NCBI GenBank assembly: GCA_964354345.1
Contig: CAYGZL010000089.1
Location: forward strand, 1-21,199
Source of the DNA: CAYGZL01 sp964354345
GTDB lineage: Bacteria > Chloroflexota > Anaerolineae > Anaerolineales > UBA4823
Reading direction: 5' to 3'
DNA: 21,199 nt
Below are positions 12,840 to 21,199 of the stretch, piece by piece. Positions within the stretch are counted from its first letter, which is position 1, and each line of letters begins with the position of its first letter. Under the pieces are notes generated by a model, which was given only the letters and a program-made list of their open reading frames with translations, searched no databases and was not told the origin of the DNA. Position numbers and translations under genes: made by a program.

Positions 12840-15557
12840 CTAGATCATATTGCGCAAGACGGTATGCAAAATACCGCCATTGCGATAATAGTTCACCTCA
12901 ATGCCGGTGTTAAACCTGGCAATAACATTAAACTTCAGTTCACCGCCGTTTTCCTTTAAAGCGCGGACGGTTAATTCACTCATGGGCCGGATGCTATCAT
13001 CTAAACCTTCGAAATAGAAAACCTCCTCGCCAGTTAGCCCAAGTGCTTCGATCGAGTGCACATTTTTGAACTGCAAGGGAAGGACGCCCATTCCGACCAG
13101 GTTTGAACGGTGAATTCGTTCGTACGACTCAGCGATGACTGCCTTAACGCCTAACAGGTTCGTCCCTTTGGCAGCCCAGTCACGCGAGGAGCCTGTGCCA
13201 TATTCCTTCCCCGCCAGGATAACAAGTGGCACACCTTCGGCGCGGTATTTCAATGCCGCGTCATAAATGCTCATGCGTTCGTGATCCGGTAGATGCACCG
13301 TCACGCCACCTTCCACGCCAGGCACCAGGCGATTCTGCAGGCGGATATTGGCGAACGTGCCGCGCGTCATTACCCGGTCGTTGCCACGCCGCGACCCATA
13401 GGAGTTGAAATCGTCCGGCGCTACTCCATACTCGATCAGATACTTACCGGCCGGGCTGTCGGCTGAAATTGAACCAGCCGGTGAAATGTGATCGGTTGTG
13501 ATCGAGTCGCCAAAAATAGCTAAAACACGCGCCCGGCAAATGGGTTGGATTGGCTGTACAGTACGGGTCAAGTCATTGAAGAAAGGCGGCTCCTGAATGT
13601 ATGTCGAACCCTGCTCCCAGGCGTACAACTCGCTCTCCACGGCTCGAATTTCTTTCCAGGCGGCGCTACCGGTAAATACGTCGGCATATTTATCCATGAA
13701 TATCTCGGGGAATAGCACCTTACGGATAACCTGGGCGATTTCCTGATTGGTAGGCCAGAGATCGCGCAGATACACTGCCTGACCCTGGTGGTCAAATCCG
13801 AGCGGCTCATTCATTAAATCAATATTCACGGTGCCGGCCAAGGCATAGGCCACTACCAACGGCGGTGAAGCCAGATAATTAGCGCGCACATAAGGATGAA
13901 CCCGACCTTCGAAGTTGCGATTACCTGAAAGAACCGCAGCCGCCACCAGATCCGCACCGGTAATGGCTTTAACGACTTCGCCCGGCAATGGACCTGAATT
14001 GCCAATGCAGGTGGTACAGCCATAACCAACAACGTTGAAGCCTAGAGCCGCCAGGGGCTCGAGTAAACCAGCTCTCTCCAAATAATCAGTAACCACGCGC
14101 GATCCGGGGGCCAGGCTCGTTTTCACATAGGGTTTAACCTTTAAGCCGCGTGCGATCGCCTTCCTGGCAAGCAGACCTGCGCCAACCATCACCGAGGGAT
14201 TGGAGGTGTTCGTGCAAGAAGTAATCGCCGCGATCACGACCGCGCCATGCCCCATGCTAACGCTAGAGCCGTTACCGTCAACTGTTGACTGGCACGCCAG
14301 ATCAGCGTCATTCAGTTCATATCCACGCTCCTCGACCGGCGCAGTCAAGGTGATCCTGAATGAAGTTTTAACATCCCTTAATGCCACCCGATCCTGGGGG
14401 CATTTCGGTCCAGCAAGGCTGGGCTCTACCGTGCTCAAGTCCAGTTCCAGGATATCAGTGAACTCCGGGTCCGGTGTATCGGCAGTGCGGAACAGACCCT
14501 GTTCCTTGCAATACCGTTCCACCCGTTCAATCAATTCCGCCGGTCGTCCGGTTAAACGCAAGTAGCGCAGGGTTTCATCGTCTACCGGGAAAAAGCCAAT
14601 CGTTGCGCCGTATTCAGGCGCCATGTTAGCAATCGTCGCCCGGTCTGGCAACGACATTGTATCCAACCCTGACCCGTAAAACTCGACAAACTTTTCAACC
14701 ACACCCTTCTTGCGCAGCATCTGCGTGACAGTCAGAGTTAAGTCGGTAGCAGTTATCCCTTCAGGTAACTCGCCATTGAGTCTAAAACCAATCACTTCTG
14801 GTGTGACCATATCAATCGGCTGGCCAAGCATGGCTGCTTCGGCTTCGATCCCACCCACACCCCAACCAACGACGCCCAGTCCATTCACCATGGTTGTATG
14901 CGAGTCGGTGCCAACGAGCGTGTCGGGAAACGCTACCCACTGACCATCTGCCTGGGCAGCCAGAACGACGGATGCCAAATATTCCAGGTTGATCTGATGG
15001 ACGATGCCCGTCGACGGAGGCACTACCCGGAAATTATTGAACGCCTTTTGACCCCAACGTAGAAACTCATACCGCTCCCGGTTACGCTGGAACTCCAGGT
15101 CAGCATTCCGCTGCAAAGCATCGGGTGACGCAAAAAAATCTACCTGTACCGAGTGATCAATGATCAAGTCCACCGGCACCAGGGGATTGATCTTCTGCGG
15201 ATCCCCGCCCAAGCGCACCATCGCTGAGCGCATCGCAGCCAGGTCCACCACCGCAGGCACTCCGGTAAAATCCTGCATGATCACCCGCGCTGGCTGGTAA
15301 GGTAAAGTTGGGCGATGATCTGCACGTGGCTGCCAGCCTGCCAGGTTGATAACATCCTGCCGGGTGATTAACGGAACAACTGTTCCGCCAGGATCATCGC
15401 AATGGCGCAAAACCGACTCGAGTAAAATGCGAATCGAAAATGGCAGTCGCTTCAGTTGTGTAATACCTGCCTCTTCCAGGCGAGAGAGGCGATAGATAAT
15501 GTATTCCCCATGCGATGTTTTTAAAGCGTCACGGGCATTGAAGTAATCCTGAGACAT
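12840..15557 (-). CDS. acnA: aconitate hydratase (aconitase A type)
   Basis: Interconverts citrate and isocitrate via cis-aconitate in the TCA cycle, in the cytoplasm. At 905 residues it has the normal AcnA/IRP1 length. The [4Fe-4S] ligands are Cys448 in AITSCTNTSNPSVM and Cys514/Cys517 in GYGCTTCIGNSGPL. Other landmarks are MQDFTGVPAVVDLAAMR, the FPDTLVGTDSHTTMVNGLGV block and GWGVGGIEAEAAMLGQP. The swivel domain has FGDSITTDHISPAGSI and GKEYGTGSSRDWAAKG. The ATG at 15557 has a GAGAG about 6 nt upstream and an AAAGGAG 14 nt upstream. It lies 81 nt after folP on the same strand. That gap holds only a weak promoter-like pair (TTGATC, 17 bp, TGAAAT), so it may be the distal gene of the folate operon or have its own promoter. 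The terminator at 12797-12829 closes it. Confidence 0.96.
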   Translation of the reverse strand: MSQDYFNARDALKTSHGEYIIYRLSRLEEAGITQLKRLPFSIRILLESVLRHCDDPGGTVVPLITRQDVINLAGWQPRADHRPTLPYQPARVIMQDFTGVPAVVDLAAMRSAMVRLGGDPQKINPLVPVDLIIDHSVQVDFFASPDALQRNADLEFQRNRERYEFLRWGQKAFNNFRVVPPSTGIVHQINLEYLASVVLAAQADGQWVAFPDTLVGTDSHTTMVNGLGVVGWGVGGIEAEAAMLGQPIDMVTPEVIGFRLNGELPEGITATDLTLTVTQMLRKKGVVEKFVEFYGSGLDTMSLPDRATIANMAPEYGATIGFFPVDDETLRYLRLTGRPAELIERVERYCKEQGLFRTADTPDPEFTDILELDLSTVEPSLAGPKCPQDRVALRDVKTSFRITLTAPVEERGYELNDADLACQSTVDGNGSSVSMGHGAVVIAAITSCTNTSNPSVMVGAGLLARKAIARGLKVKPYVKTSLAPGSRVVTDYLERAGLLEPLAALGFNVVGYGCTTCIGNSGPLPGEVVKAITGADLVAAAVLSGNRNFEGRVHPYVRANYLASPPLVVAYALAGTVNIDLMNEPLGFDHQGQAVYLRDLWPTNQEIAQVIRKVLFPEIFMDKYADVFTGSAAWKEIRAVESELYAWEQGSTYIQEPPFFNDLTRTVQPIQPICRARVLAIFGDSITTDHISPAGSISADSPAGKYLIEYGVAPDDFNSYGSRRGNDRVMTRGTFANIRLQNRLVPGVEGGVTVHLPDHERMSIYDAALKYRAEGVPLVILAGKEYGTGSSRDWAAKGTNLLGVKAVIAESYERIHRSNLVGMGVLPLQFKNVHSIEALGLTGEEVFYFEGLDDSIRPMSELTVRALKENGGELKFNVIARFNTGIEVNYYRNGGILHTVLRNMI

Positions 15558-15638
15558 GGAAGCTCTCTACACTCCTTTGGCAATTAAAACAGGTGCAGGC
15601 GATTATTTCATCGCGGGACAGCAGCTCGATCAAACCCA

Positions 15639-16529
15639 CTACTTATGCCGGCGCACAATCGCATCTGTCATGCGCACCACACGCGCCATAGTTGGTACAT
15701 CGTGAACCCGGATGATATCCGCACCCCGCACAATTCCAACCGCCACCGCTGCCGCGGTTCCTTCGAGGCGCTGGTCAGGTGGCAGGTTCAGAGTATAGCC
15801 AATAAACGATTTACGAGACGGTCCTAACAAGACAGGATATCCCAGGGCGCGGATCTCACCCAGGCGATCTATTAGCTCCAGGTTCTGGTCGACTGTCTTA
15901 CCAAACCCGATGCCGGGATCCAAGATAATCTGATCGTCGGAAACATTCGCAGACTGCGCCAGGGCAACACTATCCATGAGTTCCCGGCGAATATCATCCA
16001 GTAAATTTTCATAAGGCATACCGACATACCGACCACCCAGGCGTTCGCGGATTTCAGCATGCGCCCAGGAACTGCGGTTATGCATCAAAACCAACGGAGT
16101 GTGATATCTGGCTGCGACTTTAGCCAGTTCCGGGTCGGCTTTCAGTCCCCAAACATCATTAATTATCCGCGCCCCCGCCCCTATTGCAGCTTCCGCCACC
16201 GCTGCCTTGTAGGTATCAACGGATATGACCACCTCGAGCTCAGAGGCCAACGCCTCGATTACGGGTATGACCCGCGCCAGCTCCTCATCCAAGCCTACCG
16301 CCTGCGCCCCGGGCCGGGTGCTCTCTCCACCGACGTCCAGAACATCCACGCCCGCAGCGGCAAACTGGCGCGCCTGCACCAACGCAGCCTCAACTCCTGA
16401 AGCCGTTGCCGTTCGCATTAAGCCATCCCCCGAGAAACTATCCGGGGTGACATTCAGGATCCCCATAAGATACGTACGACTACCCCAGACGAAGAGGCGG
16501 TCACCAACCTTCATTTCGCGGGCAAGCAT
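15639..16529 (-). CDS. folP: dihydropteroate synthase
   Basis: Condenses dihydropterin pyrophosphate with p-aminobenzoate to give dihydropteroate, the sulfonamide-sensitive step of folate synthesis. At 296 residues it is normal. It shows LMGILNVTPDSFSGDG (21-36), DVGGESTRPGA (65-75), VISVDTYKAAVAEAA, IINDVWG, LVLMHNR, ILDPGIGFGKT and VLLGPSRKSFIG, ending DIIRVHDV, all canonical TIM-barrel pterin and pABA-binding elements. The ATG at 16529 shares its A with the TAA of the upstream secreted-protein gene (TAATG). It has an SD GGAGG (16542-16538) with 8-nt spacing, so translation is probably coupled. A Met at residue 6 is an alternative start with less support. FolK, the preceding pathway enzyme, is encoded two genes upstream in the same run. 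Confidence 0.95.
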   Translation of the reverse strand: MLAREMKVGDRLFVWGSRTYLMGILNVTPDSFSGDGLMRTATASGVEAALVQARQFAAAGVDVLDVGGESTRPGAQAVGLDEELARVIPVIEALASELEVVISVDTYKAAVAEAAIGAGARIINDVWGLKADPELAKVAARYHTPLVLMHNRSSWAHAEIRERLGGRYVGMPYENLLDDIRRELMDSVALAQSANVSDDQIILDPGIGFGKTVDQNLELIDRLGEIRALGYPVLLGPSRKSFIGYTLNLPPDQRLEGTAAAVAVGIVRGADIIRVHDVPTMARVVRMTDAIVRRHK

Positions 16530-19417
16530 TACGGCATCCTCCGGTTCAAGAGCGGCATGAATATATTGTAGCGGCCGCGCACGGGTAAGGACAACGGTAC
16601 ACTCAAACTACCGTAGGGGGTGTTATTGGCGATGACCAGGTTAACCGTATAGCTACCGATTGGAATTTCCAGGGTGTTGAAAGTTAACAGGATCGTTTGC
16701 GATTTACCAATCGATAAGGTGCCCGAGATCGGTGTGACGTTTAACCAGGAGAAAGTCTCCCAGGAGATTGTATATGTACTGTCGGCCATACCCGTATTGC
16801 TCAACTGCAATGTCCGGGTCACGACGTCATTCGGTATTAAATACACATCCAAACTGCCTGGCTGGATCGTTAACTGACCGGCTGGCAATGAAAAATCCAG
16901 GGGAGTTATTTTGCCTGCCACGATCGTCGCGCTTTGAGTCTGGCTGGCAAATGCAGCTTTCGCCGCCATAAAAGGATGATCCCCGACCAAAGTGGAAAAC
17001 AATACATACAAGCCATCCGGCTGAGCCGGGTCGGCTGGCGTCGTCTGGGTAAGAGCTTGCTCGGCAGGCTGAGTAACACTCGTTACCGTCGCGCCATTGA
17101 TTCCCAGGCTCGTATTGGCATCCATGACGTGACCCACCAGCAGACCACCTGACTGAGGTATACAACTTACATTCATTATATAACCGGGTGCAGCACACCG
17201 CGTGTCGTCAACCAACAGGCTGAAATTCTGTACTGTATGGGTGATAAAAACCGGTATTTCAACCGTCTGCGACAGGTACCCATCCCAAATTGAACTGGCA
17301 GTCAAAGATAAAGGGCTTCCTACGGATAAATTGACCTGGTATTCTCCAGTGATTGGATCCGTGAACACAGAGGTTGTGTAGCCCATGGAATTGATGTCCA
17401 CCCGGGTATAAAGCGGCCAGCTCTGCCCGGAACCGTCAGTAACAATCCCAGTGACCATCGTAAAAGGTGCTGTGGTTAATTGAAGATCCAATTGGACTGG
17501 ATCTGCCTGGATAACCACCCCAGTAGAAGTTGCCGGCCAATATCCATAATGCATTGCTGTGACCGAATAGGAACCAAATGGAAGGCCAGTAAACTGGTAA
17601 AAACCAGATATATCCGTCAATGTACGATAATATCCGATCGAAACATCAGCATTAGCGATTGGATTTCCTGTGGAACTATCGGTAACTTGCCCTGAGAGAA
17701 TACCTCGATCCGTCGTTATACAGCCGGGGAATTTGAAGGAACCAATCCGGGTGTGCCAATCTATGGCGCTGGTAACAGGATAATATAGAGAAGTGTACCA
17801 AAAAGTGCAATGATCCGTTGGATCGACGCTCATCATACTATAATCGCCCCACCGCCCAACCGGGTAAGTTTGCGACCCGCTGCCAGCGTGTAAACTTACC
17901 TCTCCTTGAGATAAAACTCCTGGCGGATCGTAAACCAGCCTGCCAGCATAGCGAATCGATGGATACACGGTTGAGCTGGATACCGAATATCCGAGGGAGA
18001 TATTCCCAACGCCATCCATGGCGATGCTTCCCATCCAACGGTGCTCAGAGTCAGACCCATCCCCCGCGTAGGTACCCTGTTGCTGGATAAACCAGCCGGT
18101 CCCCGCGTTACGTAGCTCGTACCAACGTATTCCTGCTCTCCCACCTCCGGCATCTACCGAGTGATTGGCAACCAGGGTCACGTAGCTGCCGAAATTTCGG
18201 TATTGCAGTCGGTGCAGCAGTCGATCACCAATCGCATCCAATTTAACCGTTGTACCAGGTTGAGGTATGCAATAGCTGTTAGTTACGCACAGAGGATAGA
18301 AATCTGCCACAGGCAAAACCAGGTTTGGCTGCCCATTCAATCCGAACGAGGAGAGATCCGGTTGGTTCCAATCCACATGGAATTCCCACAGGCGCAATGC
18401 ATCAGCGGGAGCAATCGAGGAAGCATCATTTACCGCGGCGAAGAGATTGGGCGTTCCCGGTGGAGGAGGCGAACCATCCAGATCAGCCGGTAACAAACCG
18501 CCAAAGTTGAGATCAACGGTCCCCAGGTCGAAATATACTTGCCGGGCGTTCAAACCCATCAGCATCTTGTCACGCTCAAAGACTAATACACCTGCGCCAA
18601 CCCATGCACCGCCATGGAAAAATTGGTTGGCGCTCATATAGTAGCCATCCGGCCAGACTGCCAGCTTGGAGTAGTCATTCATCAAGCTATCACTGTAGAA
18701 AAAGGCGTAGCGATACCAGGCGCCGGTGGGATCGCCAGTTTGAGAAACCGCGACACACTGATAGTAAGGTCCTGATTGACCGCTGGGGAGGGCAAACTGG
18801 CTGATCATCCACCGGTCTGCCAGGTGATCGTACAAAACGATCGGATCGCCATTATTGGTGGTCTCACATGCGCCACCGAATCCACTCCAAATCGTATTGC
18901 CAGATACTGGCCCAAAGATTAATGTGGCTGTATGGCTGGGACGATCCAGTTGCCAGACTGCCAGAGACAGGTTCACCCATTGGACGTAGTGGTTGGGTCC
19001 GACATCGCCGTTTGGATCGGGAGGCAGTACATGGTTAAGATTATTAATCCCCTCAAAGTTAAACTCAGGAGCGGGCATTTGCTCCGTTGATACAGGATTT
19101 TGCAGAACAGGATCGAAGGGTGTCTCAGGTGGTAATGGATTACTTCCGGAAAGCGGTAAAGTACCGTGTGGAACCAACTGGACTGTAGACCCGGCTGGCT
19201 GTTTGCCAGGAGTAATATCAGTGCTCATTCGCGCCAATTCAGGCGAGCGGTCATGGTTGACAGCATAGCGCACATCTCCCCCCCAATGCGGAATTTTATC
19301 AACCTGGTTCGTCTGCGCCGGGAGGCTGGCATGAACAGGCATCCAGTTGGCAGCGCCAATCAGTAAACACGCCAATAGGATGGCATGGAAGAAGCGGTTA
19401 ATAGTCAACCGGCTCAT
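16529..19417 (-). CDS. secreted propeller-like / carboxypeptidase-regulatory / BACON-like protein
   Basis: Large exported protein (962 residues) of unknown role. The signal peptide spans about 1-30 (hydrophobic ILLACLLIGAA, probable cleavage after VHA30). From about 120 to 565 lies a repetitive beta-rich, propeller-like domain with HVLPPDPNGDVGPNHYVQWV, GGACETTNNGDPIVLYDHLA, DRWMISQF, YYQCVAVSQTGDPTGAWYRY and GDYSMMSVDP. This set recurs in uncharacterised secreted bacterial proteins. Three carboxypeptidase-regulatory-like beta domains follow: ILSGQVTDSSTGNPIANADV (from 573), TGIVTDGSGQ (from 656) and VGHVMDANTSLGINGATV (from 761). A BACON-like domain (about 850-946, WLNVTPISGTLSIGKSQTIL) leads to the tail YNIFMPLLNRRMP. 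No peptidase or glycosidase catalytic motif is visible. The start overlaps the folK stop by 4 nt (ATGA), with SD AAGGA 6 nt upstream. Its stop overlaps folP. Its position inside a folate operon is unexplained. Confidence 0.85.
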   Translation of the reverse strand: MSRLTINRFFHAILLACLLIGAANWMPVHASLPAQTNQVDKIPHWGGDVRYAVNHDRSPELARMSTDITPGKQPAGSTVQLVPHGTLPLSGSNPLPPETPFDPVLQNPVSTEQMPAPEFNFEGINNLNHVLPPDPNGDVGPNHYVQWVNLSLAVWQLDRPSHTATLIFGPVSGNTIWSGFGGACETTNNGDPIVLYDHLADRWMISQFALPSGQSGPYYQCVAVSQTGDPTGAWYRYAFFYSDSLMNDYSKLAVWPDGYYMSANQFFHGGAWVGAGVLVFERDKMLMGLNARQVYFDLGTVDLNFGGLLPADLDGSPPPPGTPNLFAAVNDASSIAPADALRLWEFHVDWNQPDLSSFGLNGQPNLVLPVADFYPLCVTNSYCIPQPGTTVKLDAIGDRLLHRLQYRNFGSYVTLVANHSVDAGGGRAGIRWYELRNAGTGWFIQQQGTYAGDGSDSEHRWMGSIAMDGVGNISLGYSVSSSTVYPSIRYAGRLVYDPPGVLSQGEVSLHAGSGSQTYPVGRWGDYSMMSVDPTDHCTFWYTSLYYPVTSAIDWHTRIGSFKFPGCITTDRGILSGQVTDSSTGNPIANADVSIGYYRTLTDISGFYQFTGLPFGSYSVTAMHYGYWPATSTGVVIQADPVQLDLQLTTAPFTMVTGIVTDGSGQSWPLYTRVDINSMGYTTSVFTDPITGEYQVNLSVGSPLSLTASSIWDGYLSQTVEIPVFITHTVQNFSLLVDDTRCAAPGYIMNVSCIPQSGGLLVGHVMDANTSLGINGATVTSVTQPAEQALTQTTPADPAQPDGLYVLFSTLVGDHPFMAAKAAFASQTQSATIVAGKITPLDFSLPAGQLTIQPGSLDVYLIPNDVVTRTLQLSNTGMADSTYTISWETFSWLNVTPISGTLSIGKSQTILLTFNTLEIPIGSYTVNLVIANNTPYGSLSVPLSLPVRGRYNIFMPLLNRRMP

Positions 19418-19902
19418 AGTGTTTCCTTGTAACGATGGATCCCAATCACATCGGCTTCCAGTACCATTTCTCGGATGGTCATGCCGGTCAGCGGATGGCG
19501 CAGGTCGGGAACCAGGTCATACAGAGGCAGCAAGACAAACCCACGACCCGCCATGCGTGGGTGGGGTATGCTTAAGCCCGGCATCTCCAGGATTAAGTCA
19601 TCATAAAACAGAATATCCAGATCGATTGGTCGAGGGCCATTACGAATAGAATTACGCCGGCCTAAACGAGCTTCCAGACCTTTTAAGAAACGTAACAACT
19701 GCTTGGGAACAAGGTCAGTCTCCCCCATCACAACCTGGTTCAGGAAATCCGGTTGGTCCACATAACCCCAGGGAGGGGTTTCATAAATTGGTGACTGCTC
19801 CAAAATCCGCACCTGAGGAGACAGCCATTTCAGAGCCTGCGCCAGGTTACCTGCGCGGTCTCCCATGTTTGTCCCTAATGCCAGGTAAACCACGTGACTC
19901 AT
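19414..19902 (-). CDS. folK: 2-amino-4-hydroxy-6-hydroxymethyldihydropteridine pyrophosphokinase
   Basis: Pyrophosphorylates hydroxymethyl-dihydropterin with ATP, making the substrate of FolP. At 162 residues it has family length. Motifs are VYLALGTNMGDRAGNLAQAL (5-24), SPIYETPPWGYVDQPDFLNQ (37-56), LKGLEARLGR (73-82) and RNGPRPIDLDILFYDD (87-102). Asp94 and Asp96 are in the position of the two Mg-binding aspartates. The C-terminal IPHPRMAGRGFVLLPLYDLV is the usual HPPK ending. ATG 19902 begins the classical beta1 strand; its SD (AGGA, 11 nt upstream) is weak. It is the first gene of the minus-strand run folK, secreted protein, folP. No folB or folE is present here. Confidence 0.95.
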   Translation of the reverse strand: MSHVVYLALGTNMGDRAGNLAQALKWLSPQVRILEQSPIYETPPWGYVDQPDFLNQVVMGETDLVPKQLLRFLKGLEARLGRRNSIRNGPRPIDLDILFYDDLILEMPGLSIPHPRMAGRGFVLLPLYDLVPDLRHPLTGMTIREMVLEADVIGIHRYKETL

Positions 19903-19926
19903 CTGAGATCATTCCTGAATAAGCAA

Positions 19927-19955
19927 ATTATACAATCCAGGCGATTATACGCCAA
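19927..19955 (-). promoter_or_regulatory. promoter of the folK operon
   Basis: On the minus strand, TTGGCG (19955-19950) and a perfect TATAAT (19932-19927) are separated by 17 bp. Transcription would start near 19920, about 18 nt before the folK ATG. Confidence 0.65.
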
Positions 19956-19984
19956 TTGCCAAAAACGTTTCCGAGGAATAAAAT
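19956..19984 (+). promoter_or_regulatory. promoter of the GH1 glycosidase gene
   Basis: TTGCCA (19956-19961) and TAAAAT (19979-19984) each match consensus at five of six positions with a 17-bp spacer. The -35 directly abuts the -35 of the divergent folK promoter with no intervening base. The expected transcription start is near 19991, inside or next to the GGAGG SD, so the leader would be very short (about 11 nt), which lowers confidence. Confidence 0.5.
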
Positions 19985-20001
19985 ACAGGTGGAGGTAACC
20001 A

Positions 20002-21199
20002 ATGGCGCAAGCAACGTTTCACTTTCCGCGTGGTTTTTTATGGGGTACGGCGACTGCTGCCCATCAAGTCGAAGGCAATAATATCAACAACAACTGGTGG
20101 GCCTGGGAGCAGGAGCCTGGACGGATTATCCGGGGTCAAAAATCCGGTTTGGCCTGCGATTGGTGGGGCGGCCGGTGGAGGGAAGATCTTGACCGGGCAG
20201 CCGAAGCCGGTCAAAACGCCCATCGCATGTCAATTGAGTGGAGCCGTATCCAACCTGCCCCCGATCGGTGGGATGAGGACGCCCTGGACAATTACCGCCA
20301 GATGATCCGTGGCATTGTCGAACGCGATATGATCCCCATGATCACCCTGCACCACTTTACCGACCCCCTTTGGCTGGCTGAAAAAGGTGGTTGGGAAAAT
20401 GAAGCAGCCGTTGATTACTTCATCCCTTATGTCAAGAAAGTTGTCGAAGCCCTGCGCGAATATGTCACCTTGTGGGTGACTTTCAACGAACCAAATACCC
20501 TGATTACTGAAGCGTATATACGGAGGAATTTCCCACCAGGAAAACATGAAATTGGAGCTACGCTAAAAGCGGCGACTAACCTGGTGCGTGCCCATGCGGC
20601 CGCCTATCGCGCAATTCACAACCTGCAACCGCAAGCGCGTGTCGGGATCGCGATCCATTACCGGGATCTGGTGCCAGCTAAATCCTGGTCGCCGTTGGAT
20701 CGGAGCGTAACCAGCCTGCTGTCAACCTTTTTCAACACGCTCTTCCCACAAGCCATTACCACCGGTTTGCTGCGCGTCTCGATCTGGAGACGGCGCGTCC
20801 CGGAAGCGAAGAACACCCAGGATTATCTTGGTTTGAATTATTACACCCGTGAACTGGTGGCTTTTGACTTGCTGAGGGCCAATGAATTATTCAGCCGCCA
20901 TTACTTTCGTCCAGAGGCCGAATTAAGCTCCACCGGATTTATTGCTAATGAGCCAGAAGGCATGTTCCGGGCGATCAAATGGGCATTGCAATATAAATTA
21001 CCGATTTTCATTACCGAAAACGGCGTCGAAGATACTGAGGACCACCTGCGCCCGCGCTACCTGGTCCAGCATCTGCACCAGGTCTGGCGAGCAGTCAATT
21101 TCAACTACCCGATTAAGGGATATTTTCACTGGTCCCTGGTAGACAATTTTGAGTGGGAGCGGGGTTGGACACAGCGATTTGGCTTGTGGGAGCTGGATC
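20002..21199 (+). CDS. family GH1 beta-glycosidase (beta-glucosidase-like), 3' end beyond window
   Basis: Retaining glycoside hydrolase that removes terminal beta-linked sugars, probably glucose or galactose, from oligosaccharides. There is no signal peptide, so it should act in the cytoplasm on imported sugars. The first 399 codons are present and open to the edge. The N-terminal GH1 signature is FPRGFLWGTATAAHQVEGNN. Further landmarks are HRMSIEWSRIQP and ITLHHFTDPLWLAEKGGWEN. The acid/base is Glu163 in WVTFNEPNT and the nucleophile Glu339 in IFITENGVEDT. Substrate-pocket elements GLNYYTRE and GYFHWSLVDNFEWERGW are intact. With the missing C-terminus it should reach the family's usual 410-450 residues. 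ATG 20002 has an SD GGAGG with 6-nt spacing. Substrate preference cannot be read from sequence. Confidence 0.93.
   Translation, partial: MAQATFHFPRGFLWGTATAAHQVEGNNINNNWWAWEQEPGRIIRGQKSGLACDWWGGRWREDLDRAAEAGQNAHRMSIEWSRIQPAPDRWDEDALDNYRQMIRGIVERDMIPMITLHHFTDPLWLAEKGGWENEAAVDYFIPYVKKVVEALREYVTLWVTFNEPNTLITEAYIRRNFPPGKHEIGATLKAATNLVRAHAAAYRAIHNLQPQARVGIAIHYRDLVPAKSWSPLDRSVTSLLSTFFNTLFPQAITTGLLRVSIWRRRVPEAKNTQDYLGLNYYTRELVAFDLLRANELFSRHYFRPEAELSSTGFIANEPEGMFRAIKWALQYKLPIFITENGVEDTEDHLRPRYLVQHLHQVWRAVNFNYPIKGYFHWSLVDNFEWERGWTQRFGLWELD

Noticed and set aside
16529..19417. Secreted protein as a peptidase (S8-like), suggested by its C-terminal domain set
   Set aside because: The Asp/His/Ser catalytic motifs of subtilases are not visible, and the N-terminal half matches a propeller-like family instead.
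1..21199. CRISPR arrays, prophage genes, toxin-antitoxin or defence systems
   Set aside because: No regularly spaced repeats, integrase, structural phage genes, nuclease or methylase-restriction motifs were found. The STAND protein alone is not enough to claim a defence system.

Overview
The window looks like chromosomal DNA from a filamentous Chloroflexi-type bacterium, probably class Anaerolineae or close to it. This is inferred from protein style: an adenylate-cyclase/STAND-ATPase/TPR protein, DUF2085 and DUF3048 proteins, Thr/Pro-rich lipoprotein linkers, and a secreted protein ending in a Y-x-x-F-x-P-L-type tail. Codon use is moderately GC-rich and the promoters are conventional sigma-70 type. 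No phage, CRISPR array, toxin-antitoxin pair or complete insertion sequence is visible.

Left end (1-853): a graveyard of gene relics. It holds a methyltransferase 3' end with stops and an 8-bp tandem repeat, an N-terminally broken GNAT acetyltransferase, an opposite-strand MFS transporter fragment, and short direct repeats that resemble the end of a lost mobile element. A consensus-like promoter then leads into a 1058-residue cyclase/STAND/TPR signalling protein (854-4030). Its cyclase domain keeps the metal-binding residues, but by hand alignment the usual base-selecting residues are replaced. A MalT/LuxR-type regulator relic abuts its 3' end on the other strand. A tRNA-Asn (GTT) follows on the minus strand, with a perfect-consensus promoter.

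Thiamine block (4677-9566, plus): a promoter, a TPP riboswitch, then thiN (thiamine pyrophosphokinase) and an ABC thiamine importer (thiB lipoprotein, thiP fused permease, thiQ ATPase). Imported thiamine would be pyrophosphorylated by ThiN, and the resulting TPP would shut the operon off through the riboswitch. The expression platform can be read directly. The 8-mer GGAGGGAG at the 3' edge of the aptamer is repeated in the hairpin arm carrying the thiN Shine-Dalgarno, and both copies can pair with the same CTCCCTCC.

Middle (9631-12783): a minus-strand DUF2085 membrane protein, divergent from a plus-strand pair made of a DUF3048 lipoprotein and a double-membrane-anchored helical protein. A terminator hairpin separates this pair from the convergent acnA.

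Right part (12840-19902, minus): folK, a 962-residue secreted multidomain protein, folP and acnA, read in that order. FolK and FolP catalyse consecutive folate-pathway steps. The large secreted protein sits between them with a 4-bp and a 1-bp overlap and a good Shine-Dalgarno at each junction, which is the oddest arrangement in the window. Divergent from folK, a family GH1 beta-glycosidase (20002 onward) runs off the right edge. The two promoters lie back to back with abutting -35 boxes.
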